A DNA stretch of 64,000 bases from Stutzerimonas stutzeri (GCF_024448935.1 NZ_JAMOIE010000014.1:1-64000), one strand, 5' to 3'; numbered from the stretch's first letter, positions 41,893-54,887 are shown. Notes: generated from the sequence alone by a model not told the origin. Translations and numbers: made by a program.

Positions 41893-42834
41893 TCAGATCC
41901 AGCCGGCCCAGCCCAGGAGGAACAACCCGACATTGATCGTCAGCGCCGCGCCGAGCGTGGTGATGACGATGATGGTAGCGGCCAGCTGATGGTTGGAATT
42001 GACCGCACGCGCCATAACGAAGCTGGACGATGCCGTCGGGCAGCCGAAGTAGAGAAACAGGATCCCCAGTTCGGCGCCGCGAAAGCCGCACAGCCAGGCG
42101 CCTAGCGTTGCCAGCGCCGGGAACCAGACCATCTTCATCAGGCTCGAGCTCATCGCCACGCTGCTGCTTTCGCGCAATACCGAAATCGACAGCGTGCCGC
42201 CAATGCAGATCAGAGCCAGCGGCAACGTCAGCTGGGCGAAATACTGACCAGATGTCATCAGCCAGTCGGGCAATGCGATTTGCCAGTAGGCAAAAGGGAT
42301 CGCCGCAGTCACCCCGATGATCAGCGGGTTGCGCACGATGCTGCGAATGATCGCCCCGGCATCGGCCTGGCCATCCGGGCTGTAGATGGCCAGCACCACC
42401 GCGGACAGGCTGTTGTACAAGAGGATTACCAGACCAGCCAGCACACCGCCCAGTGACTGACCGTAGTCTCCGTAGAGGCTGGTCGCCAACGCCAGCCCCA
42501 CCACTCCATTGTTGCCGCGGAAGGCGCCTTGTACATAGACGCCGCGGTCGGCAACCGGACAGCGCCAAAGCGCCCAGGCCCACGCCAGCAGAAATCCTCC
42601 CACCGTAGCGGCAACGTAATAGACGAGCAGGGTTGGCTGAAGCGCGGCGCCAAGGTCCGCCTTGATCACTGACAGGAACAGCAGGGTTGGCATCGTGGCC
42701 TTGAATACCAGCGTCGATGCGGTGTGAATGAACGCGCCATCGATCAAGCGCAGTCGCATCAATGCGACGCCGATGAACAGCATCACGAATACCGGAGCGG
42801 TAACGTTCAGGGTCTGAAGGACCAGGGAAAGCAT
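41893..42834 (-). CDS. AEC-family transporter (auxin efflux carrier-like)
   Basis: This 313-residue inner-membrane protein has about ten helices in the AEC/BART pattern, starting MLSLVLQTLNVTAPVFVMLF. Family members such as MdcF and MleP move organic acids or other small molecules; the substrate here cannot be deduced. It is convergent with the antiporter pair and lies downstream of roxR across a heptamer-repeat block. Confidence 0.88.
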   Translation of the reverse strand: MLSLVLQTLNVTAPVFVMLFIGVALMRLRLIDGAFIHTASTLVFKATMPTLLFLSVIKADLGAALQPTLLVYYVAATVGGFLLAWAWALWRCPVADRGVYVQGAFRGNNGVVGLALATSLYGDYGQSLGGVLAGLVILLYNSLSAVVLAIYSPDGQADAGAIIRSIVRNPLIIGVTAAIPFAYWQIALPDWLMTSGQYFAQLTLPLALICIGGTLSISVLRESSSVAMSSSLMKMVWFPALATLGAWLCGFRGAELGILFLYFGCPTASSSFVMARAVNSNHQLAATIIVITTLGAALTINVGLFLLGWAGWI

Positions 42835-42853
42835 GGAGGGCCTCGGGGGATGC

Positions 42854-42927
42854 GGCTGGAGGCTGGAGGCTGGAGGCTGGAGGCTGGAGGCTGGACGATG
42901 CTTTGCCTTTTCGTCCAGCCTCTAGCG
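42854..42927. repeat. Perfect GGCTGGA heptamer array with inverted arm
   Basis: Six perfect GGCTGGA units (42854-42895) run into CGA. After 15 bp the inverted arm TCGTCCAGCC (42911-42920) continues as TCTAGCG. The inner parts form a hairpin, GGCTGGACGA pairing with TCGTCCAGCC. It lies between roxR and the AEC carrier gene. This is the cleanest array in the window. Confidence 0.9.
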
Positions 42928-42962
42928 CTATTCTCGGCTTGCCGGCCTGCCAGCTGGCTGGC

Positions 42963-43523
42963 TTAACGCCTTACCGGGCGCTTCTGCAGTTTTCGCTGCA
43001 GCGTCCGCCGATGCATGCCCAGCGCACGGGCGGTGGCGGAGATATTGCCGTCGTGCTCGGCCAGCACCCGCTGGATATGCTCCCACTGCAGGCGATCCAC
43101 CGACATCGGGTTTTCCGGCACCAGCGTATCCAGATCGGCATGTTTGGAGAGCAATGCGGCCAGCACATCGTCGGCGTCGGCGGGCTTGCACAGGTAATTG
43201 CAGGCCCCACGCTTGATCGCCTCTACGGCCGTGGCGATGCTCGAATAGCCGGTCAGGATCAATACCTTCATTTCCGGGTCCAGTTCGAGCAGCTTGGGAA
43301 GCAGCACCAGCCCCGAGTCGCCTTCCATCTTCAGGTCCAGCACCGCGTAATCAGGCAGCTCCTGCTTGGCCATCTCCAGGCCTTCTTCAGCCGACCCGGC
43401 AATGCTGACATGCAGGCCGCGGCGGCTCATGGCGCGTGCCATGACGCGAGTAAAGGTCGGGTCGTCGTCTACCAGCAGCAGATGAGGCTGTTCTTCGCCT
43501 TCGTGCTGCAACTCTTCGGTCAT
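42963..43523 (-). CDS. roxR: Redox response regulator RoxR (RegA/PrrA family)
   Basis: RoxR is the DNA-binding partner of RoxS; in P. aeruginosa the pair controls the cyanide-insensitive oxidase and respiratory balance. The 186-residue protein has a receiver domain (LLLVDDDPTFTRVMARAM, phospho-Asp in VLDLKMEGDSG) and a short Fis-type helix-turn-helix (ISATARALGMHRRTLQRKL). It follows roxS by 32 bp. The start at 43523 gives the family length. Confidence 0.95.
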   Translation of the reverse strand: MTEELQHEGEEQPHLLLVDDDPTFTRVMARAMSRRGLHVSIAGSAEEGLEMAKQELPDYAVLDLKMEGDSGLVLLPKLLELDPEMKVLILTGYSSIATAVEAIKRGACNYLCKPADADDVLAALLSKHADLDTLVPENPMSVDRLQWEHIQRVLAEHDGNISATARALGMHRRTLQRKLQKRPVRR

Positions 43524-43555
43524 GTTTGCATTCCTCGCGTAATGATCGCGTCTGG

Positions 43556-44812
43556 TCAGGCCCGTACCGAGCCATGCGGCAGACGCAGCTCGGTCAGGGT
43601 GCCACCCTCTTCGTGATTGTAAAGCTTCACTGTGCCACCGGCGCGCGTCACGCTCGCCTGACTCAGGAACAGGCCAAGCCCAAATCCTTTGCCCTTGGTT
43701 GTGATGAACGGTCTGCCGATCTGTTCGGCGATGGCCAGCGGTACACCCGCACCGTGGTCGCGGATGGTCAACTTGATCCACTGTGCGTCCCAGTCCAGAC
43801 GAATGTCCAGGTTGTCCGGGCTGGCATCGGTGGCGTTGTTCAGCAGGTTGAGCAGCGACTGCCCCAGATCCGCCGGGGGCATCAGGCGCGGCGGAGCGCC
43901 CTTGCCCAGGCACTGGAAACGATAGGTGGCTTCCGGATGCATCAGATGCCAGCGCTGCAATACCGACTCGACCCATTCGCGTACGGTCTGTTCGACGATG
44001 GCCTGGCGACGATCGGCTTCGGCCGCACGGACCAGCTGGCGCAGGCTGTCCTTGCACAACTGAACCTGCGACTGCAGCAATGCCAGGTCCTCGCTGAGCT
44101 CCGCAGGCTCCTTGTAATCCTGACGCAACTCCTTGAGCAGCACACTCATGGTCGCCAACGGCGTGCCCAGCTCATGAGCGGCTCCCGCGGCCTGTGTCGC
44201 CACGGCCAACAGCTGCTGGTCGCGCATGCTTTCTTCACGACGCTGAGCTTGAAGCTGCTCCTGACGACGCAGTTGTTCGGCCATGCGCGCCACGAAAAAA
44301 GTGATCAGCGCCGCCGCCAGTGCGAAACTCAGCCACATGCCATAGACCAGCAGCGTGGTGCGATCGACCGGCGGCACGATGACCGGGTCATACCACACCA
44401 GCATCAAGGTGTATCCAGCAAGCGCGAGCCCGGACAACGCCACCGAATACAGCCACGGCAGCGTTGCCGCTGCGATGGTAAGCGGCACCAGGTAGTAGGA
44501 AACGAACGGATTGGTCGAGCCGCCCGAGTAATACAGCAGGGCACTGTGGATCAGCAGATCGGCCGCCAGGTGCACCGCGTATTCCTGCTCGGTCACCGGC
44601 CAGGGACCGCGCAGCCGTAGCGCCGTGCCCAGACAGATCAGCGCCGAGACGGCCAGCGTGATGCCCAGATGAAACCACGGCAGACCGAACAGCTGGGTGG
44701 CGTAGGCGAGCCCTACCGCACCGGCCTGGGCAGCCAGCACGAGGACGCGGATCAGGGTGAGCAGACGGAGGTTCTGACGGCTGGCAGACAGCAGGTGAAC
44801 GGATGCGTGCAT
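43556..44812 (-). CDS. roxS: Redox sensor histidine kinase RoxS (RegB/PrrB family)
   Basis: RoxS senses respiratory redox state and phosphorylates RoxR. The 418-residue protein has about six N-terminal helices, the phospho-histidine in GAAHELGTPLATMS (the RegB-type H box), N-box NLLNNATDASP and G-box GKGFGLGLFLSQ. The ATG at 44812 (MHASVHLLSASRQNLRLL) matches the RegB layout; the frame is open further upstream but without similarity. It is divergent from the SIMPL gene. Confidence 0.94.
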   Translation of the reverse strand: MHASVHLLSASRQNLRLLTLIRVLVLAAQAGAVGLAYATQLFGLPWFHLGITLAVSALICLGTALRLRGPWPVTEQEYAVHLAADLLIHSALLYYSGGSTNPFVSYYLVPLTIAAATLPWLYSVALSGLALAGYTLMLVWYDPVIVPPVDRTTLLVYGMWLSFALAAALITFFVARMAEQLRRQEQLQAQRREESMRDQQLLAVATQAAGAAHELGTPLATMSVLLKELRQDYKEPAELSEDLALLQSQVQLCKDSLRQLVRAAEADRRQAIVEQTVREWVESVLQRWHLMHPEATYRFQCLGKGAPPRLMPPADLGQSLLNLLNNATDASPDNLDIRLDWDAQWIKLTIRDHGAGVPLAIAEQIGRPFITTKGKGFGLGLFLSQASVTRAGGTVKLYNHEEGGTLTELRLPHGSVRA

Positions 44813-44961
44813 GGGCTCTCCAAAGGAGTCGCGAGTATAACCAAGCCGTCCGAAACACAGCCCGTCTGCGGCAACTCGCCGCACGGACAACTGCGCACTC
44901 GCGCGCAAAGGGCTAAGGTTTCTGCGCCGCACCGTTGGTGCCACCGAATTCAGGAGTTTCC

Positions 44962-45654
44962 ATGTTCGTTTCCGTTCCGCGCGGCATTGCGCTGCTGGCC
45001 TGCCTGGCCGGCCTTCCCGCTGTAGCCGACGAGCAACATTACAATCAGATTTCGCTGCGCGCCGAGGCCAGCCGCGAGGTGGCCCAGGACCGCATGCATG
45101 TAACGCTGTTCACCGAGTCGCAGCACGAGGCCCCGGCGCAGTTGGCAGCGCAGACGACCCGGACCATGAACAAGGCACTGCAACGCGCCCGGCAGGCAAA
45201 AGAGGTGGAAGTCAGTCAGGGCAGCCGTAGCACTTACCCCGTCTATGAGGAAAAGGGTCAGCAGATCACCGCTTGGCGTGAACGCGCCGAACTGCGCCTG
45301 GAAAGTGGAGACTTCGCCGCGCTCTCCAAGCTCACCGGAGAGCTGATGCAAGACCTGAAGATGGGCGGCATGTATTTCAGCGTGTCTGACTCGATCCGCC
45401 AACAGAACGAAGACGCCTTGCTCAAGGATGCGGTAACCGCCTTCCGCGCCCGCGCGCAGCTGGCCACCGAAGCGCTCGGAGGCAGCGATTACCGCATCGT
45501 AAATCTCAACCTGGGCAGTGGCGGCGGCTATCAGCCGGTGATGCGCAATTTCGCCATGAAGAGCATGGATTCAGTACCTACGCCGGATGTAGAAGCCGGC
45601 ACCCGGCAGATCAGTATCAACGCCGATGGTGTGATCGAAGTGCAGATGCCCTGA
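44962..45654 (+). CDS. SIMPL-domain (DUF541) periplasmic protein
   Basis: This 230-residue protein has a signal peptide (residues 1-21, cleaved near VADEQHY) and a DUF541/SIMPL domain. Members such as BP26 and YggE are periplasmic or outer-membrane-associated and oligomeric; YggE is linked to oxidative stress. CAGGAG precedes the ATG at 44962. It sits next to roxSR as in P. aeruginosa. Confidence 0.88.
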   Translation: MFVSVPRGIALLACLAGLPAVADEQHYNQISLRAEASREVAQDRMHVTLFTESQHEAPAQLAAQTTRTMNKALQRARQAKEVEVSQGSRSTYPVYEEKGQQITAWRERAELRLESGDFAALSKLTGELMQDLKMGGMYFSVSDSIRQQNEDALLKDAVTAFRARAQLATEALGGSDYRIVNLNLGSGGGYQPVMRNFAMKSMDSVPTPDVEAGTRQISINADGVIEVQMP

Positions 45655-45778
45655 CCCAGGACGCGCAGCCCGGCCAGGGGCAACCCACAAGCGGTACACA
45701 ACTGCCCCCATACCGACCCCTCGCTTATGGCACTGCCGCGACCACAGTCAGAAGCGGGCCGACCGTAACGTTCAGTGA

Positions 45779-45930
45779 CCGCCCAATCCGACCAAGGAGA
45801 TGCTGAAGACCACAGGCAAAGGGCTGGAGCTGTCGCCAATCACCCGCCCCAACGATCTGCTTGCAGGCGAAGCAGCCGAGCTTGTCTTCCTGCTCGACGG
45901 CAAGCCCGCTGCTGATGTGCCTGTTCGGCA
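45779..45930 (+). pseudogene. Remnant of a DUF4198-type gene
   Basis: The frame reads [20 protein letters not shown] and continues with [15 protein letters not shown], which resembles the core of DUF4198 proteins, periplasmic factors often encoded near TonB receptors. There is an in-frame TGA at 45776-45778. After about position 45930 the similarity ends, just before the stop codon of the convergent TonB receptor gene, so both ends of the original gene are missing. The rest of 45655-45967 shows only a 16-bp palindrome CGCGGTTCGAACCGCG at 45933-45948, which could be a weak receptor-gene terminator. Confidence 0.55.
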
Positions 45931-45967
45931 AACGCGGTTCGAACCGCGCCGCCGATTGCTGCCTGGG

Positions 45968-48091
45968 TCAGAACGACATGTTGGCGCTGACGCCGAAGGC
46001 ACGCGGCGAGCCCGGCAGGATGTTGGTATTGTTGTGGGCCGACGCGTAGTACTCCTCGTCCAGCAGGTTCTCCACGTTCAACTGCAGGCGCAGGTCCGGG
46101 TTGACGGTGTAGTAAACCGCCGCATCGACGCGAGTGAAGCTGGGCAACTCGACGGCGTTGTCGGCGCTGGCGTAAACGGCGTTCTGGTAGACCGCGCCGA
46201 GGCCGACGCCCCACTGGGCGTTGAAGTTGTAGCGGTTCCACAGCGAGACGGAGTTGCGCGGCACCTGGGCGATTTTGTTGCCGTCGGTGGCGCCCGGTGT
46301 CTTGATCTCGCTTTCCTGGTAGGCATAGCCAGCAGTGACCTGCCAGGCGTCGGTCAGGTTGCCGGTCAGGCCGAGTTCCACGCCATCGACGCGCTGGCCG
46401 TCGACCAGGGTCGAGCGGGTGATGTCGTTGGGGTCGGTAATCGCGACGTTGGTACGGTCCAGTCGATAGACCGCAGCAGTGGCGGCCAGGCGCGGGTTGA
46501 TGTCCCACTTGACGCCGATTTCGCGATTCTTGAACTCTTCGGGGTCCAGCGCCTCGGTGGTGACGGTGAGGCCAGCCAGTTGCTCACCAGCACGCGGCAG
46601 GTAGGACTTGCTGATGCTGGTATAGAAGGACAGATTGTCCAGCGGCTTGTAGATCAGACCGGCCCGTGGCGACACCAGGTCATCGGAGCTCGACAGCTGC
46701 TGGCCGTTGCGGTTGTTGTCCAGGTCGATCTTCACCTTGTCGTAGCGTGCACCGAGAATCAGCTCCCACTGCGAGTTGAGTTCGATCTGGTCCTGCAGGT
46801 AGATCGCCGCGGACTTGGTAACGCTGCGGTTGTCGGCATCGGTAGTGCTCTGACGGAAATCGATCGGACCGGTATAACGTGTATTTGGCAGGCTCACGCT
46901 GCCGGCCGTCGCGTTCGGGCCGAGCGCTGTGAAGTTGCCGGTTTCGCGGAAGTTTTGCGTTTCCTGGCGGCTCAGCTCGGCACCCACCAGGAAGGTGTGG
47001 TTCATGCCCAGGGCGCTGGTCACGATGGTCAGGTCGGTCTGGTTGATCAGGTTCTCACGGTCGGTGGCGTTGTTGTAGGCCGCCACGCGAATGCTCTGGT
47101 TCGCCGGGGTGTAAGCGCCGGAGAACACGTTCTGGTAGAACTTTTCGTAGTCGGCGAAGCGAGTCTGGTTGACCAGCGTGATGTTGTCGGAGAAGTCATG
47201 GGTGATCCGTGCGTTCAGCGCATCCACCTTGGCGGTGGCGTAGCTGTCGTCCAGACTGCCGATGAAGGTCGACTCGTCGAGCTTCAGCGGCTTGCCATTG
47301 AAGGAAGGCACGCCTCGGTCGACGGTGCGGTCGTCATCGAAGTGCTCGTAGCCCACTTCGATGCTGGTGGCATCGCTGAGGCGGAAGGTGGCGGTCGGGT
47401 TGATCGCCCAGCGCTCCAGCTCGACATCATCGCGGAAGCTTTCGGAATCTTCGAACAATGCGGTCAGGCGCACGGCGACGTTCTCGTTGACGCCCTGGTT
47501 GAAGTCGCCGGTCATGCGGCGGTTCTTCCAGGAGCCATAGGTCAGGCCGAGCTCGTGACCGTCGGCCCAGTTGGCCTGTTTGGTGACACGGTTGATCAGA
47601 CCGCCGCTGGCGCCACGACCAAAGATCATACCGCTCGGACCCTTGAGCACTTCGACGCGCTCGACGTTATAGAGGTCGCGCAGATACTGCACGTCGTCGC
47701 GCATGCCGTCGACGAAGAAGTCTGCGGTGGAGGTGTTGCCGCGCAGGATCGGCGCATCGCGATGACCCTCGCCTTGTGCCATCTGCACGCCGGGTACGTA
47801 GCGCACCACGTCGGCCATGCTTTGCATGTTCTGGTCGCGGATCTGCTCGTCGGTCACCACGCTGATCGACTGCGGAATGTTGCGCAGGGGGGTGTCAGTC
47901 TTGGTAGCAACCTTGCTGCGCTCGACGCGATAGCTGTCGCGCTGCTCGACCACTTCCATCGATTCCAGCGTGACGCTCTCGGCGTCCGCTGCACCGGCCC
48001 ACTGGGTCGAAGCTAGCAGCGGCAGACCATACACGGCCATACGAATGACGTTCGCCATCCGGGTTTTCCTGAAGCGTGGCTGCTGCGACAT
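45968..48091 (-). CDS. TonB-dependent siderophore receptor (Fiu/PiuA-like)
   Basis: This outer-membrane receptor imports a ferric siderophore with energy from TonB-ExbBD. The 707-residue protein has a signal peptide ending near AGA-ADAESV, a plug domain (about residues 55-165, with [20 protein letters not shown] and [19 protein letters not shown]) and a beta-barrel ending in the terminal Phe of SANMSF. A TonB-box-like segment ESMEVVEQ lies near residue 44. The ATG at 48091 has GGAGGAG seven bases upstream. A Fur-box-like palindrome lies 24-46 bp before the start. Catecholate siderophores are likely by family, but the ligand is not certain. Confidence 0.93.
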   Translation of the reverse strand: MSQQPRFRKTRMANVIRMAVYGLPLLASTQWAGAADAESVTLESMEVVEQRDSYRVERSKVATKTDTPLRNIPQSISVVTDEQIRDQNMQSMADVVRYVPGVQMAQGEGHRDAPILRGNTSTADFFVDGMRDDVQYLRDLYNVERVEVLKGPSGMIFGRGASGGLINRVTKQANWADGHELGLTYGSWKNRRMTGDFNQGVNENVAVRLTALFEDSESFRDDVELERWAINPTATFRLSDATSIEVGYEHFDDDRTVDRGVPSFNGKPLKLDESTFIGSLDDSYATAKVDALNARITHDFSDNITLVNQTRFADYEKFYQNVFSGAYTPANQSIRVAAYNNATDRENLINQTDLTIVTSALGMNHTFLVGAELSRQETQNFRETGNFTALGPNATAGSVSLPNTRYTGPIDFRQSTTDADNRSVTKSAAIYLQDQIELNSQWELILGARYDKVKIDLDNNRNGQQLSSSDDLVSPRAGLIYKPLDNLSFYTSISKSYLPRAGEQLAGLTVTTEALDPEEFKNREIGVKWDINPRLAATAAVYRLDRTNVAITDPNDITRSTLVDGQRVDGVELGLTGNLTDAWQVTAGYAYQESEIKTPGATDGNKIAQVPRNSVSLWNRYNFNAQWGVGLGAVYQNAVYASADNAVELPSFTRVDAAVYYTVNPDLRLQLNVENLLDEEYYASAHNNTNILPGSPRAFGVSANMSF

Positions 48092-48114
48092 CTCTACTCC
48101 TCCAATCACTTAAT

Positions 48115-48137
48115 TTAATACGAATTATTCGTATTAA
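48115..48137 (-). promoter_or_regulatory. Fur-box-like palindrome upstream of the TonB receptor
   Basis: A perfect 11-1-11 palindrome centred at 48126, with core AATACGAATTATTCGTATT, lies in AT-rich DNA 24 bp before the receptor start. It fits the 7-1-7 inverted arrangement of Fur sites, and in Pseudomonas variants with GCGAAT-N-ATTCGC are common. It would repress the receptor when iron is plentiful. Confidence 0.65.
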
Positions 48138-48280
48138 TATTACGATGATAAATTCGCGCAACACCCAAAGTCCAGCGCTTGGCTTCCAGTTAACGCGAAT
48201 AAATCGCAATATTTTTCGGAAAAGCCGCAATTGGCCACAGCACGCAGAAAGCGTCGGAACAGGATTCGATGAACTCGAAC

Positions 48281-48426
48281 GCAGGGCGGGAGAAACCCGC
48301 CGAGCGTGGAGCACCACCGCAGTTTTTTGCCTTGCGAGGCAAGGCCGAGAAAAAGAAATCCGCCTCAGGGCAGGGTTTCGTTTCGCAAGATCGAGTTAGA
48401 AACCGCGCGGGTTTCACCCGCCCTAC
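48281..48426. repeat. 146-bp MITE-like element with inverted ends
   Basis: The left end GCAGGGCGGGAGAAACCCGC (48281-48300) and the inverted right end (48405-48426) match at most positions of GYAGGGCGGGWGAAACCCGC. The interior holds a small hairpin (GCCTTGCGAGGC) and no convincing gene. A related ACGGGTGAAACCCGCGCG motif occurs near position 109. No transposase is nearby, so movement is inferred. Confidence 0.5.
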
Positions 48427-48438
48427 AAAGCCAACAGC

Positions 48439-48462
48439 AAAACGCCCACACGAGGTGGGCGT
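48439..48462 (-). terminator. Intrinsic terminator of speC
   Basis: On the minus strand ACGCCCAC pairs with GTGGGCGT around a 5-nt loop and is followed by a TTTT run. It lies 19 bp past the speC stop codon. Confidence 0.8.
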
Positions 48463-48480
48463 CAGCTGAAGCGATGAGGC

Positions 48481-49644
48481 TTAGATGTAATAGGCCTTCA
48501 GCGGCGGGAAGCCGTTGAACTCCACGGCGCTGTAGCTGGTGGTGTAGGCACCGGTGGAGAGCCAGTACATGCGATCGCCGATGGCCAGGTTCAGCGGCAG
48601 GCCGTACTTGTAATTTTCATACATGATGTCGGCGCTGTCGCAGGTCGGGCCGGCGATCACCACCTCTTCCATCTCGCCCTTCTTCTCGGTCCAGATCGGA
48701 AACTTGATGGCTTCGCCCATGGTTTCGATCAGGCCGGAGAACATGCCGACATCGGTGTAGACCCAGCGCTCGACCGCAGTACGCGACTTGCGCGCCACCA
48801 GCACCACTTCGCTCACCAGGATGCCGGCGTTGGCGATCAGCGAACGACCCGGCTCGAGGATGATTTCCGGCAGGTCATCGCCGAAATCTTCCTTGAGGAA
48901 ACGGATGATTTCCTCGGCGTAGGTTTCCAGGCTGTTGGTGCGGGTGATGTAGTTGGCCGGGAAGCCGCCACCCATGTTGATCATCTTCAGCTCGATGCCG
49001 TCTTCTTCCTTCAGGCGCTCGAAGATCACCTTGACCTTGGCGATCGCCGCGTCCCACACGGAAATGTCGCGCTGCTGCGAACCGACGTGGAAGGAGATGC
49101 CGTAGGGCTCCAGCTTCAGCTGCCGGGCCAGGATCAGCAGGTCCATGGCCATGTCGGTCTGGCAGCCGAACTTGCGCGACAGCGGCCAATCGGCGGTGGT
49201 CGAACCTTCAGTGAGGATGCGCACGTAGACTTTCGAACCCGGCGCGGCCTTGGCGATGTTGCGCAGGTCGGCTTCCGAGTCGGTGGCGAACATGCGCACA
49301 CCCTTTTCGTAGAAGTAGCGGATGTCCTTGGCTTTCTTGATGGTGTTGCCGTAGCTGATGCGCTCCGGGCCGACGCCGCGGGACATCACCTTGTCCAGCT
49401 CGTAGATCGAGGCGATGTCGAAGTTCGAGCCCTTGTCGCGCAGCAGGTCGATGATTTCGACCGCAGGGTTGGCCTTCACGGCGTAGTAGACCTTGGCGAA
49501 TTCGAAACCGGCGCGCAGATCGTCGTAGGCCTTGTCGATGGTCTGGGTATCGATGACCACGAACGGCGTCTCGTGCTGGTCAGCGAAATCCTTCATCTTC
49601 TGGAAGGTGGATCGGGAATAATAATCTTCGATCTTGATCGGCAT
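48481..49644 (-). CDS. speC: Ornithine decarboxylase, alanine-racemase fold
   Basis: SpeC decarboxylates ornithine (some relatives also lysine) to putrescine for polyamine synthesis. The 387-residue fold-type III PLP protein has the PLP lysine K57 in VYYAVKANP, the HVGSQQ and EPGRSLIANAG motifs, and the catalytic cysteine in GPTCDSADIMYEN. The ATG at 49644 has GGAG eight bases upstream. The gene is divergent from prfC and ends in a clear terminator. Confidence 0.94.
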   Translation of the reverse strand: MPIKIEDYYSRSTFQKMKDFADQHETPFVVIDTQTIDKAYDDLRAGFEFAKVYYAVKANPAVEIIDLLRDKGSNFDIASIYELDKVMSRGVGPERISYGNTIKKAKDIRYFYEKGVRMFATDSEADLRNIAKAAPGSKVYVRILTEGSTTADWPLSRKFGCQTDMAMDLLILARQLKLEPYGISFHVGSQQRDISVWDAAIAKVKVIFERLKEEDGIELKMINMGGGFPANYITRTNSLETYAEEIIRFLKEDFGDDLPEIILEPGRSLIANAGILVSEVVLVARKSRTAVERWVYTDVGMFSGLIETMGEAIKFPIWTEKKGEMEEVVIAGPTCDSADIMYENYKYGLPLNLAIGDRMYWLSTGAYTTSYSAVEFNGFPPLKAYYI

Positions 49645-50076
49645 GCATGGCTCCAAATCGGGAAACGTAAAGTCGGATTAGGGGTGAACGCCTGATCAGT
49701 TTCCCCACTTTGGTTCGCCTACTTCCCAAGGCATGTCGCCGAGTATCACGGCCAGATCATTGCAATGGATGCATCGACCTGGTGGATCATGATCTTTCGT
49801 CGTCAGTACTTGAGCCGGATGGATCGTTGCCAGCATGGACGTTCGGGCGCGAACTTTAGAACCACAGCTGGTCGAGATCAATGAAAAATCCGCGCTCACT
49901 CCCATTTTTAGCCAACTCGGCAAACCTACCGTATTAAACCGACAGATACGCAGCGGGGATGTTCCGTTCGTCTCGTCCCGTCGCGACTGACCGCGCTACT
50001 GGCGCGGCAGTCCTCAGGCGCCCTTTGCGCTATAATCGCCGGCTTTTTCCGACACGCTTTCTATACCGGGACCGCC
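49645..50076. other. Divergent spacer between speC and prfC
   Basis: These 432 bp hold the promoters of both genes. A perfect TATAAT at 50031-50036 is a good -10 for prfC, without a clear -35. The left part is less GC-rich than its surroundings and shows no gene, repeat or hairpin that I can support. Confidence 0.5.
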
Positions 50077-51660
<1,584 letters not shown>

Positions 51661-51672
51661 AGGGACGTGATT

Positions 51673-51704
51673 CTGCCGGAGCGGAGTCCTGAGCGCTTCG
51701 GCAG
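51673..51704 (+). terminator. Hairpin after prfC
   Basis: CTGCCGGAGCG (51673-51683) pairs with CGCTTCGGCAG (51694-51704), with one G-U pair and a 10-nt loop, 12 bp after the prfC stop. No T run follows. Confidence 0.4.
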
Positions 51705-51710
51705 ATCCAT

Positions 51711-51783
51711 GATCGCCAGCAAGCTGGCTCCTACGAAAAGCCAAGGCAAATGTATTTACCCTGTAGCCAGCTTGCTGGCGATC
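51711..51783. repeat. Inverted REP pair upstream of the RAYT gene
   Basis: GATCGCCAGCAAGCTGGCTC (51711-51730, extended to 51735) and its inverse (51763-51783) form a BIME-like pair around 27 bp. Each unit contains the palindrome GCCAGCAAGCTGGC or its inverse. Confidence 0.85.
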
Positions 51784-51837
51784 CGGCCCCGCTACGCTGG
51801 AAAGAACAAAAGTTCGTTAATCCACATGGAGGTGGAT

Positions 51838-52305
51838 ATGCCAAGCCAATTCAATCACCGCGGCCATGCACTGCGTCGCGGCAGACATTCCGAGCCGGGT
51901 CAGGTTTACCTGGTGACGGCGGTTACAGAGCGACGCAAACGCCTCTTTGCCGATCCGATGCTGGCTCGTCTGCTGGTGAGCGAAATGCGCCACCTCCATG
52001 ACGAACGCCACGTCGAATCTCTGGCCTGGGTCGTCATGCCGGATCATGTTCACTGGCTGATCGAACTGGGTTCGGCGCCGTTGCCAAAAGTGGTCCAGCG
52101 TTTCAAGTCCCGCAGCGCGGTAGCCATCAACCGCATTACAGGCGAACCGGGGACGCGGGTCTGGCAGCGAGGTTTCCATGATCGTGCGCTGCGCCAGGAT
52201 GAAGATCTGATCGACGCTGCGCGGTACGTCGTCGCCAACCCGTTACGAGCAGGCCTGGAGAAGCGGATTGGCGACTATCCGTGGTGGGATGCAGTTTGGT
52301 TGTAA
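51838..52305 (+). CDS. REP-associated tyrosine transposase (RAYT)
   Basis: This 155-residue Y1/HUH protein has the metal motif HxH in VMPDHVHWLIE and the catalytic tyrosine in DAARYVVANPLRAG. RAYTs bind and cut single-stranded REP DNA and are thought to spread REPs within genomes. REP units flank the gene on both sides, which fits. GGAGGTGG precedes the ATG at 51838. It is a domesticated, usually single-copy gene. Confidence 0.93.
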   Translation: MPSQFNHRGHALRRGRHSEPGQVYLVTAVTERRKRLFADPMLARLLVSEMRHLHDERHVESLAWVVMPDHVHWLIELGSAPLPKVVQRFKSRSAVAINRITGEPGTRVWQRGFHDRALRQDEDLIDAARYVVANPLRAGLEKRIGDYPWWDAVWL

Positions 52306-52317
52306 TCCCGTAGCCAT

Positions 52318-52491
52318 GATCGCCAGCAAGCTGGCTCCTACGAAAGCAGATGTTTTGCCTAATATGCGCGGCTCTTCCAGCCTGCAGCCACGATAAAGAC
52401 GCATCCTGCAGGAGTGAGCCATGATCGCCAGCAAGCTGGCTCCAGGGTATGACCACGCTGGCTTTTCGTAGGAGCCAGCTTGCTGGCGATC
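52318..52491. repeat. REP cluster downstream of the RAYT gene
   Basis: Three units occur: 52318-52342 and 52423-52443 in the forward sense and 52467-52491 inverted. All contain GCCAGCAAGCTGGC or its inverse and are near-identical to the pair upstream of the transposase. Between them is CCTGCAGC-rich DNA without a gene. Confidence 0.85.
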
Positions 52492-52547
52492 CCGACGTCT
52501 CGTACAAGCAAGCCGTCGGAAGCATCACGGTAATGTTGCGGCCCTTC

Positions 52548-54887
<2,340 letters not shown>

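Noticed and set aside
45800-48016. A very long plus-strand frame running antisense through the TonB receptor gene.
   Set aside because: Only its first 45 or so codons resemble a protein family; the rest mirrors the receptor gene and is a high-GC antisense frame.
49696-49923. A 75-codon minus-strand frame in the speC-prfC spacer.
   Set aside because: No ribosome site, no recognisable family and it occupies a region that must hold divergent promoters.
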